Shown one piece after another: positions 11,756-23,853 of a stretch of 64,000 nt of DNA; the first letter of the stretch is position 1, and every line of letters begins with the position of its first letter. This stretch comes from Atrichornis clamosus (Eukaryota; Chordata; Aves; Passeriformes; Menuridae). The position numbers and the translations under genes are program-made. The notes beneath the pieces were generated by a model. It searched no databases. It had not been told where the DNA came from and worked only from the letters and a program-made list of their open reading frames with translations. The DNA lies in NCBI GenBank assembly GCA_013400975.1, contig WBMZ01002591.1, positions 1 through 64,000 of the forward strand. The letters are read 5' to 3'.

Positions 11756-14700
11756 GGTGCCATCATAGATTCTGATTTTAAAAATTATTAGGAGTTATCA
11801 TTCTCCTAATACATAATATGTGACCTTCAATTTGGAAAATTAATTAACAAGACACATCTAGATGTAGTGATCCATACCAGAGCACTGGAAAGCCTTGATA
11901 AGTCACATGTCTATGGCAGCATAGAGCCTTATTTTGACAGGAGCTTGGAGGACTCCATGACCTCAGTCACTGGTTGATATGCCAAGGAATGCCTTGCCTG
12001 GAAGTTTGGAGTTTTAGTGGTGAAGCTTTGCAAGTAATGGACAAGAGCTTATTACAGTTCACCATGGACAACTCAGCCCTTAGACCACACAAAACTGACA
12101 CTACCTCAGTTTGAAGCACAAATCAAAGTAATGAATATAGTACTTGGATTTTCACTTCCCAGCACTTCACAGGACTTTCACAGCTCACACACAGCAAGTC
12201 TCTTCCACTGCTTTAGCTCATATAGAAAGCTGGAGGCATGTTAGAGCTGGAGCCACTGAAAGCTCTTCCACTTGGAGAAACACAGGTCTAAACAAGATTG
12301 CAGTTCTTTGCTTGATCTTCTGTTCACTGTCCTGGAGTGCTTGGGTTTTACTGCCTTAGCTCTGGCCATGCCATTGCAGAAGATCAGTTATTTATAGGAC
12401 CAGGATACTCATGCTCCTCTCACAGGCTTAGAAGTCATTTTGATATCTGACATGTCCTAGTCATAGGCACTCTGAGAAATCAAAGCAAACAAGGCTGCTA
12501 ACATAAATCCTGAAGCCACAAGAAAGGACCACACTTCACCTCCCTTCCACAGCAGACTGCAGAGCTATGTAAACATGCTGCACTGTTGAAAACAGGTCCC
12601 CTCTACAAGCAACAAAAAAATCAAGTGACTATATTTTTATGGGAGGAAAAAATAGCTGTGAAAAAAAGGAAATAAACTGAGTGTAAGGTCACACATAGTT
12701 AGTCTTTTGCATAAAAACATAGGTCTAAATCAATTAAAATGTGAAGATATTTAGAAATGAGTTAGAGTGAAATCTGAGTGGCAAAGAGTTTTGAAATCAG
12801 ATCAGGATTAGGAATTGACCACAGGGGTTGTCACAGGTGGGAAAGAAAATGAGAAAGAGGTAAAACAGTGATCTCAGTGAATGTGTTTCTTAACCAAATC
12901 ATATTCATAGAATAGCTACACCTGCTCATGCACAATATCGCTGGCTTTTCTATTATGAGCAGCTCATGACTGAAACCCCAATAACTGACCTCTCCATCTG
13001 TAATAAAACACAGAATAAGAAAGCCTCATGTTCATTCATGACGCACCATACTTTTCCCCACCTCTATCACTGTCTGTATTTGTGTCAGGGCCAGCACAGG
13101 TACATGTGTGCAGTGTACTGCAGTAATAAACAGAAGGGAATGATGCCAAACCACAGAAGTCACTTGTTACACTTGCAAAAATCTATTTTGTTCCTAGCTC
13201 ACCCACCTCCTGCCCCATGTCTCTCAAGCTTTGTTCCTCACAGCTCACCATCCTCACTCAGCACACCATCCTCTGGCACTCACAGGCTTGCAGGAAAGCC
13301 TTTTGTGCCGAGACTGTTATCCTGCTCCACACTAGTACAGTGACAGGAGCAGGGAGATGAACCATCCCGGCTGGAGCTCTAGCACTTGCTTTGCCTATTG
13401 CGGATTTATATTTGATAAGCTTCTCTGCTGATCAAAAGGCAGTTTGATGTCTTAATATGTATCCTCTGTTCTGTTATTTTGATCTAACACTGTTCATAAA
13501 CAAAGCATTCTGGGTTATCTATTCAGAATTTTAAACTCTAATATTAGGATAAACACCTCATATTTCTTTCCACGTTCAGTAATCTTTTTTTGTTGGGTAT
13601 GTGGCATAATTCATTATCCTCAATTGTTCTTTGCACTGAAATTTACATACCTCTTAGGGAACATTATATTGTGAGGGTTTTCTCTGTTTTAAAATATCCT
13701 TACAACAGCAAAGATCTGGCTTACCAGAAGGCTGCTTTTGTTGGATTACAGCAGAACCTATTCCTGGGCAATGTGTCTTCCTTGAGCTCTCCACTGCTTA
13801 ATGTGCTTTCTTCACCAACCTATTAGACACTGCCAACTCCATCCAGCCAGTTAATCGTGCATATAACATGAGTTGCACATTGGAAAAAGCTGCTGGAGGA
13901 TGTGAAGACAATCTTTGGACCAATCTGGTCACAGGAGTAGAGATTTTCAGAGGATATATTAAACTAAACAGGCTTTGTATTAGCAGGACTTTGCTGTCCT
14001 GCTCTCAGCAGCTCAGCTCAGCACAGGGAAATGTAAAGACTGCTTATTTCAAGCTAGTCCCAGCACTTCTTACCCATTACCAATCAGGCCAAAAGTATAA
14101 CATGCCACTGAGTAAAATACACTTCTGTAAAATGCTAAACCATGTCCTGACCTTGCCACACAGCTTTTGAACCTGCTTCCATATCTTGAATGAGCATGGT
14201 TTCTCACAATCACACAAATAAGCAGTGGTATATTTTCATGACTGCACTATATGTTATCCTGTTGCTGTCAGCTTCATCAAAGGTTTCACCCAGCACAGGT
14301 CATCTTGGTATCCTGCTTTGATGTTTTACAGACACACGCATCCCTGATTACCAGTTCTGTCTGTACACTCATACTGGGCCAAGAGAACAGCATCCCGGTC
14401 TCTCCTCACTACTGTATCAAAGAGCCCTCAAAAAGATTTTCAGAATTTCCATTTTCCTTGGAGCTACTGTTCTCTTCCCTTCTGGCAAGACACCAATCTA
14501 GTTTTTTATTCTTTATTCCACAGCCTTCTGATAAAGAAAGAGATAGTCTACTATCTTTATACAGCTTTTTTTTGTCTAAAAGATATAGTGGATTATCACT
14601 TTTGGTTCTGTTAGTATCTTTACAAAAACAAACAATCATCAAAATAAAAGACACATTGTTCCTCCAAGCCTTCTTCCATATATGTAGCTCATCCTTCTAC

Positions 14701-16620
14701 TAAATTCTGCAAGAAAAGTTCTTTACAGGATTTTTCTCATAAAGGATCATATCATCCTTTCAAGCCATACCTTCATAACTGTGAGAGCGTCCTTTGACTC
14801 TTGGCAATGCAGAAGCTGGAGATTTGTCAAAACCCGTCTCCACAGATCTGTGAACTATTTTAACTGTTATTGCACTGCTATATCTAATGTATGTGATTAA
14901 ACATCTCATCTGATATCCTGAAAAAACGCCAAATAATTATTTTTGTACTTGAACATAATTTTGGTGCATTGGCTTTAGCTCTCAATCTGCATCACCAGAG
15001 GCCCATAGCAAGATTAGTACTCCAGCTGTTACTTACAAAGTTCTAGCAGCCATTTTCTTACCTTGCTTTCATTTGCAGTAGTTGGAGCAGAATGATGCCC
15101 CCTTGTTTGGAAAGCCTTGTTCATATTACTCTCGTTACCCTCTCTTTCCACCACCCTCCTGGTCCAGAGGTTCTCCTGTTACAGGGTGAAGACACCACAA
15201 CCTGCCATCCTCAGGACCTGTCTTAGTGCAAATTCATTGTACCTGATATAATTTATTGATGAAAGGTTTCTAAAAGCTTTATAGCTTTCATTTTATTTGA
15301 ATCAGACCTTCTCTCTCCTCCTCTGTGATATTGAAGTAATCCCTTTGATCAAAACCAGTTTGTACTTATACTTCACTGCGTTTAATCTTTAAGGTTTATT
15401 CACCCTGCATCTTGCAAATGATTAGATTTGTGGTGTCACTGGTATTAAACAGTCATTAGCAAGAGGTGTAGCTGCTGCCAGTCCTCACTCTTCACAGATC
15501 TGTTTCCTGGAATTCTTCTCTACCAGATGGTGATGCCAAGGACAATCTCATGAAACAATCTTCCACACAGAGTGCAGAAACTCCTGCTAACTTGCCTGTG
15601 CTTCTAAATTCATTCCCTCTGCCAGCACCAGGGTTCAAGTATTTTATATGAAGGCTGCACTTCATGTCAAGAGCTTCAAAGTGATCTCACCTGAGGCAGC
15701 TGCACCAAAGGCTTTCTAAGGCTTTAAGGGACTGTGCACAGCCAGGTCACAACAGTGTTCATCCTTTCTAATGCAATAATTTAGCTTATTCATGCCAATA
15801 GTATCTCCAGTTCTGTAATCATGTTAAATGCACCACATGCAGAAGTTCCTTTTCTGCAGAAAAAGAAATCCTACTGCCAAGTCACAGGTAGAGCAGTTTT
15901 GCAATGTCCTGAGAAATTTCTGTGCCTTAAAACATGCCAGGAAATCTTTTTAAGTTTTCCAAAGTCAATTTCTTTTTACAAATCCCATGTTCACTCAGGT
16001 TTTCACAAGATTAACTATTTTGAAGTTTTTGTTTCTGCTGCTGGGTTTGGTGCCATATTTATTACACAAATTCATATGCTTTTTATCTTTTTTTCCTTCT
16101 AGATGCATTTAATATAATATTTTCTAATTATAAATTTTGCATTTCATACACTCCTAAGTTTCCTTGGTATGGAGGACATTGCGTTTCATTTCTTAAATTT
16201 TGCCTTAGGAATTCTATATTCTCATGTGCTGAAGTGAATTCATTTCATCAAGTTTTAGACACTTATTAGCCATCTAAGTCTAATTTAGTTGTTTAGACTC
16301 TTTTATAGACAATAAAGGGAAAGAAACTCATCCTGATCTCAATTCATTCAGATTAGTCTCATCCTGCAGTGCTGGAGTTAACAGTCTTGGGATATGGCTA
16401 TTTCTCTTTATTGATGAAAAAGTAAGACCAGCAGGTTAGATGTTTTCTAGATATCCTGCTGTAAGGTGTCTGAAGATGATACAATTCATCTCCCCTAATG
16501 ATGTCAACTTAAAACCACATACTTTTTTCAGAAAAGTCACAGGCATGTCAACAACACTGTGTCACCATGCAGTAGTCTTATCTCTTCACTGTGTGTGTAG
16601 CTGACATGCATTTCTGATGG
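11756..16620. other. non-coding, no gene seen
   Basis: Nearly 5 kb without a supported gene. Open frames such as 12,966-13,343 (125 codons) and 14,251-14,703 (150 codons) are rich in S, L, C and F. They have no domain, no exon-like boundaries, and overlap frames on the other strand, so I treat them as chance. Confidence 0.5.
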
Positions 16621-16750
16621 TTTGATTTAGTTGGTTATATTTCTTTTTGGTGTTTTTCATTTGTTTGGAGTTTTGGTTTGGCTAGTGGTGGTGGATGTTT
16701 TTGGGGGGAGGGGTGGGAGGCTATTTTGTGGGTATTTTGTTGTTTTTTTC
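16621..16750. repeat. G/T-rich low-complexity tract with G-runs
   Basis: About 130 bases with very few C or A residues, containing ggggggaggggtggg at about 16,702-16,717 and long T-runs on both sides. The top strand could form a G-quadruplex-like structure at the G-runs. It resembles a degenerate expanded simple repeat. Confidence 0.7.
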
Positions 16751-18795
16751 TTAGATGAAGGGTCATATCCTTGTTAATACACAGCTGATGGCAGAGAAGA
16801 TTTTTCTTCTTCTCTTTATCTGCCTCACATAGTCTGCATTTCCAAACCTCTTTCTAATGCTAATTTGTCTGTTCATATGTTCCTTTTGAATCTTATACAA
16901 GTATTGTTTCATCCTTAGCATGCCCTATCCTCCTATTTTCAAGAGTAGCTGCATTGCCACTCATCAATTATATAAGCAAGTCTCCATTTAGGTCGCTGAT
17001 TTTGTCTTACATGGAGGCGTCATATTCAGGATATAATAGACTTCAAATAACTTGAGTAAGATGTCTCGATTTTCCCCTCTGCTTCAGTGAGCTCTCAACT
17101 ACAAAACTGTGGTCTGCAAATACCCCAGACATTTCACTCAGCACATATAAGAGAACAAGCCACTTCTCAGTCTGCAGCTACTTATATATAAAAAGATATG
17201 ACTAAGAACAGCTCTGTTAACTTCCTCCATTTTGCCCACATTTCTGCAATGCTTCCAGTTTCAAAGCTGAAAGCAGCAAATTTTAAGCCATATTCCGCAA
17301 AAAAGCTGGAGTTAATTCTTAGGGTCTGACATACATCTGAGTCTAGAATTTAAATCAGACAGACTTTCATGTAAAGATACATTGAACTAGATTAATACTG
17401 ATTTTCATCACCCTCAATTCTCTCAGACATGAGAAAGAAAAAGGCAGAAAGAATGAACTTTTTAAAAAGAGAGACCTAATGATTTGATTTTGCAAAGCTA
17501 CAGTATTCCTTTTACGCTCAATTGTTTAGTATTTTAAGTTGCAACATTAGCAGGAATTTTAAAATGTTTTTAAACCTCTCCATGAAAAGCTAAAATAAAG
17601 TCACAAAGAACTAGAGAAGAATTTGCTAGTAACAGCTCTAAGTTAAAATTAAAATATCATTTATACCAGGTTTAGTGATTCCTTCTCAACTTTCTCCATG
17701 GTGCAGATTAAAGTTATCTTTACATGTCAAATCACTGTAGATCTCATGGTCTTTTCAAACACATATCCGTTATTCTAACAACTAAATCTAACATAATGAT
17801 TGCCCAATTTTTCAACCAGTCTATACTGATAATTCCCCATTCTCTACAAATTTCATAGTATGTGAGAGAACAGCACAGTCTCTTGCAAGAGCCGGGAGGA
17901 GAGATCCCTCTAAAACACCTCTCCTCCTCTGGGTCATTTAATCTGCTGTACATGCACTTCAGCCCTGGCGACGTCCCCGTGCCTCACCAGGTCAGTCACG
18001 CACACAAGCTGGGCTATACAGCACCCAAATAATCTCAGTCAGCTGTTAGCAGGAGTCAGCCACGTGCAGAACTCAGAGAAAAGTCACAGTTTGTCTGCTC
18101 CCAGTCAAACACTACAAAATGGGAGTGTTCGCCCTTTAGGCAAACACATAGCTAACACCAAATCATCCTTTAAAAAATAACGTGCACAAACCAAACTATA
18201 ACAAAGAACAAAACATCAATTCTCCTTACTACAGAAAATAAATTGAAAAAATAGAAGTGATGTCTTTATTTTCATACCTTTCTCAGGTATATTTCTTCAT
18301 AAATACAACAAAAAGTGATATTAAAAACTCCTAAGGAACTACAAATTCAGACTCAAAAATATTCACAAAAAGGACACTAAAACAAAAGGCTGCAAATCCC
18401 AAGAAATCTTAAAAATATTGCACAAAGGATGGATTTTGGGAGTGGCGACATTAACTTCTAGAGACTCATGCCTACAGCAGAAATGTAGCACCTAACAGTA
18501 GAATCCCAAATAACATATGTAACAAATGTGCATTTATAGCAGTTTGATATAAGAAAACATCCTCTGGAAAAATTGTTCTATGTAATTTTGACTAGTATCA
18601 CAGGAATTCCTGTACTTTGGGGCTTTTTAATAGTAAGTATGGGGTGAGCATATTTGCCTTTGAGGAGGATGGGAGTGCTTTCAGTTACAGAGCCCCCATT
18701 ATGCAATGAGGCAAAAGGCAAAGCACCCTTTGGGCCCAGTGCAGGGCTTTACAGAGCTGCCATAGGTATTTCCAACTGGGACCAGTGTTGTTTTG
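16751..18795. other. non-coding; small CpG-containing patch near 17,965
   Basis: Mostly AT-rich. Around 17,965-18,005 a short patch contains several CpG dinucleotides (ggcgacgtccccg, cacgcac), unusual for this window but too short to be a CpG island. No gene is supported. Confidence 0.45.
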
Positions 18796-18871
18796 TTGAG
18801 GGGGTGGGTGGGGTGCTTAGGATTTTTTTCTTATGATTGGTTTATTGGAGGGGGTCCCCCCACCCCCTCAA
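18796..18871. repeat. G-rich inverted repeat with 50-base spacer
   Basis: Perfect 13-base arms: ttgagggggtggg (18,796-18,808) and cccaccccctcaa (18,859-18,871), separated by 50 bases. The left arm continues into a second run (gtgggg), giving three close G-runs on the top strand. Next to the right arm, ggagggggtcccccc can fold on itself. The structure is visible directly. Its function, if any, is unknown. Confidence 0.85.
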
Positions 18872-21239
18872 ACAAGTTCTTTCTCTCATACTATGATATT
18901 TTTCATAGTGGAGTCACAGTTGGACTAGGATTCCACTCCTCCAACAAAAGTGAACTTAAGTCCAAGTCAAAACAGCCATGACATTTCTGCCAGAATATCT
19001 TTCCCTATTTGAACATGCTAATACTATTTTATCAAAAAGATAGTGATTTTTGCCAACATCCTCAAAATTTGACAGAACACGTCAATTTAACAGTGTGGTC
19101 ACAGAAATTTTTAGGTTCTGATTTTTCTTCCTAATACAATGTCAAAACTTTTTTTACATCTCAGATTTTTCTGTATAATGGAAAACTTAAACATTCTGCA
19201 ATATGGCTAATGGCAGTAGTGTTTCTCATCAAATTTTTCTGAGACTTCTCACCTGAAAATGCTCTTTCAGGTTACCTGTATCTTTGTGAAGCAGGAGCTA
19301 TATAGGAGGAACATTTCCATAATAGACATTTGTTTCAGACAATACCAAAAAAAAGAAACATTAAAAAAAAAAAAAATCAGACAATTCCATGGTTTGATTC
19401 CAATAAATCCTCATGAGATTATTTTTCAATACATTGCACTTAGAGCAAAGATCTCATATTCCACCCTGGAGATGCCTTTTGCCACTTCTTTGAAATTCCA
19501 GCCTGACCTCACACTGGAAACTTGGGCTTTTTGAAAGCATTTGAATAACCAAACCACTTCTCAGTTTCAAGAGATAAATTCTGCAGGTCCTGTTGCTACT
19601 GAGCACACTGTACCCTGGTGCAGTCTTTATTTGAATTGTCCAGCTGCAGCAAAGCCCCTGCCTGTGGTGTAACTTTGAGCTACAGGGTTCAGATGCTTGC
19701 CAAGTGCCCTGTCTGCGGTGGCCTTGCCTTCTCTGTTGATTGCTGGGCAGCACAGCACAGGACATCATGAGTCAAACTCAGAGGAAACAGAAGCTGGGCT
19801 GGAACAGGGAGCCAGATTTAGATCTTAAGCCTGGTGTCAGTGAGACAAAAAGGGAGAGGAACTGTGCCTGGCTAGTGGTGACAGAAGACTGAAACTGCCT
19901 CGGCAAAGGGATGGTCAAATGGGAATGGGGTGACCCAGGGTAAACACTTCTGGGCATGTGAAGTGAGAGCAGAAGTCTGGATATCAACGGAAAAATGAGT
20001 GTCTGATCATAAAAGTAAGGCACAGTGACATGCCAGTACTGTGCATGGGTTAAAATTATATACACATGCATAAACTGGCATCCTTAATTCAGTTTCACAA
20101 CTTAGAAGTTACCACCTTTACAATATTAATAATGTTCTTTAACACAGTATGTTGCATGGCATAGAGACACGCAGGTGGGCTGTTCTGCCCATGAAGGTCT
20201 GAAGTGCAAAGCAGTGCTTCCCTGCTATCTTCTCCCTATCCCTGAATTAGGCAGGCATGAATTTGGTTCAACTGTAATTTCCAAGTTATGCCAAGAGGTT
20301 TGCACTTAGTTTCTTCCAATTTTTAAAGCTGCCTTGGTGTAAAATCTACCTTTTTCTATTATACTATTTAAATTACATCTCCCTGGAGATGCAACCAGAG
20401 CAACTGGAGTGTGATAAGGCTTCTCACCAGCCTTAAAATGCTGTAGACAATGTCTGATATGCTTCCGAAATGCCAGTACCTCACATGGATTTTTCTTCCT
20501 CTTTTATGCTGCCCTAAATGATGTGATTATGTCTGTAATACTATAAAGTAACTGTGTCAACAATAAAAAGGAAACATTTATGGCATGGGTTATTAAAACA
20601 ATGAAAAATAGGCCAGTGCAATTTAAGTTCCTTCAGTGGGCTGAATAATAACTAGTTAAATAAGGAACAAAAATAAATAATTTATTACAGAATCATCACA
20701 ACAAGCACAAGAAAATTGCATTCACTTTAAACTGCATCTCAAGAGGCTTCAGAGCAGAAGCATGGACAATACACAATGAATGTGTCAGAGCAAATGCAAA
20801 CAGAAGGGGATTTAGAGAACCTGTTGCAAAATGAAGTCAATCACTCAACTTCAGCACACACACACACCAACCAGTTAAACACACCAGACACAAAAGCTTA
20901 TGATCAAAGTGGTAGTGGCTCAAAGGACTGAAGACTACTGTGGTGGCTGCATAGGCTGTCTGCTTCAGCATGCAGCCCCTACGACTCTGTGTGGAGCAGG
21001 GCTCTGTGCAAGCATGGGCAAAAACTGAACTCATTTTTATAGAATGGGATAAAAGCTCATTATGAAGTTATAAGGCTGCTTACAAGTAAGGCCTAGCGCA
21101 GACACCATCAGATTAAGAAAGGTAGAGTAATAGTCATCTTCAATTACTTATTCTGGAAGAGAATTAAAGAACACATCAGACAGAACTCAGTGTAATCAAA
21201 TGCAACTTCCACTACAAGCCTGTATTTTTAATGCTCAGT
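18872..21239. other. non-coding; poly-A run at 19,363
   Basis: No supported gene. A run of 14 A residues at 19,363-19,376 is not preceded by anything resembling a retrotransposed gene, an AATAAA signal or a SINE. Frames at 19,454-19,768 and 19,778-20,071 (minus strand, about 100 codons) show no domain. Confidence 0.5.
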
Positions 21240-21480
21240 CTGACAACTCAGTTCAAACAATTCAAGTTGTTTGTAATAACAAAGCAAATATCTCCAAAGA
21301 TTAAAAACCTACAATTAGGCTTGTACTTCCATTTTTGGCCTTTTAATTAGGTTTTTCTGAAGTGCTTAAAACAGAGCAAGTCTAATTAATGGCTTTCATA
21401 CTTTGCTTTTTAATAATAGCTCTTAACTGTTTGACAGTTTGGAGCATTCAGATAAAATTAGGAATGGACCAGAAAAGATT
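21240..21480. promoter_or_regulatory. candidate conserved non-coding element (homeodomain-type motifs)
   Basis: An AT-rich but non-repetitive block with two TAATTA cores at 21,344-21,349 and 21,383-21,388, a caattagg at about 21,312, and AT-rich spacers lacking simple repeats. Clusters of such homeodomain cores are typical of deeply conserved developmental enhancers in vertebrate gene deserts. Conservation cannot be seen from one sequence, so this is an inference from motif density and texture only. TAATTA is common in AT-rich DNA, so chance is a real alternative. Confidence 0.22.
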
Positions 21481-22780
21481 GTTTGGTTTGATTTTACTCT
21501 AACAGAAATGAGACAAATCTAAACTTCCCCTACACAGTTTGATATCATGAGATTCTCACCTTGATCATGGTTCTGATAAGAATTTATATTAAAATTCACC
21601 ATCTTTTTTGAATTTTTCACACTAACTCAATGTAAGGCCTTGGATGAAGGAATCACCCAGTCTTCTGACAGATGCAGCTTAACTAAAAAAAAAAAAAAAT
21701 ATACAAAAGCACACACACAAACACCTCTATAGAACAACTTCCATGTCTGTAGTGTATAGGATAGAGCAAGTTATTTAGCCTTTCAATTTTTAACTGAGAT
21801 CATAAGCATATTTTACATAACAGTTTCTTCAGGATAAAGAATTTGTACTTTGTGTGTGAAGCAGTGATACTGTAAACAACCAATAACGAAAGAAAAGGAG
21901 GCTTTGGTGTGATTAGGCCAAAGACCCAATATTCCCTCCTCAGTATCTTTACAGTATTGCTGCAGAACTTGAATTACTACTCAGTGCTACATTTGTTTCT
22001 TTCTCCTTTAAGAAGGCAGGGAGAAACACTGGAGAAGATGGCACAAGCAAGAACGCAAGAGAAAGGAGCAGGGAAGAGAAAGTAGGATGACAAATCAATA
22101 AAGTAAATTTTCCCTAGCAGCAAAAATAGCTGACAGATCTGCTTCCCAAAGAACACTGAAAATTACTTTGCGAGTAAGAGGAGCAGAGAAGATAAGTCAA
22201 CTTGAAGGACTCATGGGAGAGCTGTTATTGACAGATACGCAGATGATGTAATTGCTCAAGATGAGCAGGTTTTCTTTTATCTCAATAAAGTACTTTTGGA
22301 TGAAAAGACTGGAAAGGCAGGTATGAGACAATAGCATAAAGCCTGTTCCTAAATTACATAATTTTATACTAAAAAAAAGCATTGATGTATGAAGTGTAAA
22401 ACAAATGCATTGAATGCTCAAAATAAAGTATTACAGAGAACAATTTACATACACTCCTAGTGATAAAGGAACTTAATATTTTATGAAATACACTTTGTCT
22501 GTTGAAGAAATGCACTGATTTTCCAACTGGCTGAATATATGTGTTTGAGAAAATGTTCACTACTGCTCTTATATAAATTAGCTGATAGAATGGCATCTTG
22601 AATTGTCCCGTTTACTCTTCTCATCTACCTTTTACTCCAAATGTGATCTCCTATGCAATTTGAACAGGAAACAATCCAGTACACACTTCCTCTCTTCCAG
22701 CTCCTGCTGCACTATGTATCCCATGACACATTCCCTTCAGCCATTCTGGTACCCTTTCAAGACAAGTTTTGAGCATCAAA
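21481..22780. other. non-coding; poly-A run at 21,685
   Basis: A 15-base A-run lies at 21,685-21,699, followed by a short (ca)n-like stretch. No gene is supported. The overlapping minus-strand frames near 22,197-22,596 have AT-driven composition only. Confidence 0.5.
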
Positions 22781-22829
22781 TGGTTTGGGTTTTGTTTAGG
22801 AGGGTTTTTTGTTTTGGGTTTTTTTTTTT
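22781..22829. repeat. G/T-rich low-complexity tract
   Basis: Alternating T-runs and GGG/GGGG runs, ending in a 12-base T-run. A nearby G-run (gggcgggggggg) lies at 22,878-22,889. It has the same texture as the tracts at 16,621 and 32,195. Confidence 0.65.
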
Positions 22830-23632
22830 CTCCTAGTACTGAAAAACATTAGAAAGACTGATAACAGGTGCAGTAGTGGGCGGGGGGGGTAAAGAGAGGG
22901 TATTTTCTATATTTCCATTCAGTTAGAGTATTTTCTTGTACTTTAAAATGAAATTTGTGTAATAGAGCAGCATGTTGGTACCAGTATCTCTATGGGAAAT
23001 ATTCTTTAACAAACCTCACAGATATCTAAAACCTATCTTAACCCATGCTGGCCCACCTCTCACAACAACATTACCTGAATGGTGCAACCCTGTTGCCAGG
23101 CTTCTGACCAGCCCCAGTGCATATGGGGTAAGTACCCAGCTTGGTTAATTGTGTTCAAGGTGTTATCCAAAACCTGCCACTTTGGATTAAATGCTTTGGT
23201 ATAGTCTCTTTTCTAAAACTTTTTGTTTGAATGCTAAGAATTATACCATTTCTTCAGAGTTGTGAAGAAGAGGTCTCAGAGTGTGCATTTTCATGAATGG
23301 TCACTAAATACTATGAGCTTCAAATATGAGTGACATATTCTAAATAATTCAGCCAGATGCTGAAAAGTATTGGCTACCCAGTATTTAAGCACTGAAATTA
23401 TCTAAAATATCTGAAGTGTAGGTTATGTTTCTCAACACTGCTTGAGAACAGAACATAGTAAGAAGCTATTGGCTTTAATCAACAACAACATGGTAAATGA
23501 ACACCTGAGAAAATAAGTAATGAAATAAAATGAAAGTGAAATTGCATCAGACGTCTTTGTTCATTTAAGCTTTAACAAAAATCCTTCTCAGGAGTCAGTC
23601 TTCCATAGATCTTTTTCTTTGTTTGAATACAG
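22830..23632. other. non-coding; ends in a splice-acceptor-like sequence
   Basis: No gene is supported. The last bases (about 23,611-23,632) form a pyrimidine-rich tract ending in cag, which is the acceptor of the candidate exon that follows. Confidence 0.4.
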
Positions 23633-23853
23633 GATCAGCTGAAAGATGGCGACACTGATTATATCATCAATAATGATGAACTGACTGAAAACTATGAATC
23701 GTCTGCTCACATACCAGTGCCAGCACAGGACAGCACAGGCTCCATCCAGGCTACAGGCAAGGAAGATATTCATGAAGGAGACCTAGGATTAGGAGGGTAC
23801 AAACTCCAGCTTCAACACACTGCAGGTCAACCCCACATGAATTCATTGGCATA
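23633..23853 (+). other. candidate coding exon, unidentified protein
   Basis: A pyrimidine-rich tract (ctttttctttgtttgaatacag) ends at 23,632, a good match to a splice acceptor. An in-frame stop lies just upstream at 23,624-23,626, so the frame opens almost exactly at the acceptor. The following 73 codons stay open to a TAA at 23,851. The first part reads DQLKDGDTDYIINNDELTE, acidic and polar and unlike the F/L/S-rich chance frames elsewhere. The other two forward frames are closed early. Weak points: no strong donor is visible (gcag|gtcaac at about 23,825 is the best), no AATAAA follows soon after a terminal exon, third codon positions show no clear bias, and I do not recognise the peptide. 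It could be an internal or terminal exon of a gene whose other exons lie outside the window, an alternative exon, or chance. Confidence 0.22.

Noticed and set aside
14251..14703. 150-codon plus-strand frame
   Set aside because: AT-rich chance composition (L, S, F), an overlapping minus-strand frame, no domain and no exon boundaries.
19363..19376. Poly-A run considered as the tail of a processed pseudogene or SINE
   Set aside because: No gene-like or SINE body precedes it and no flanking duplication is visible.
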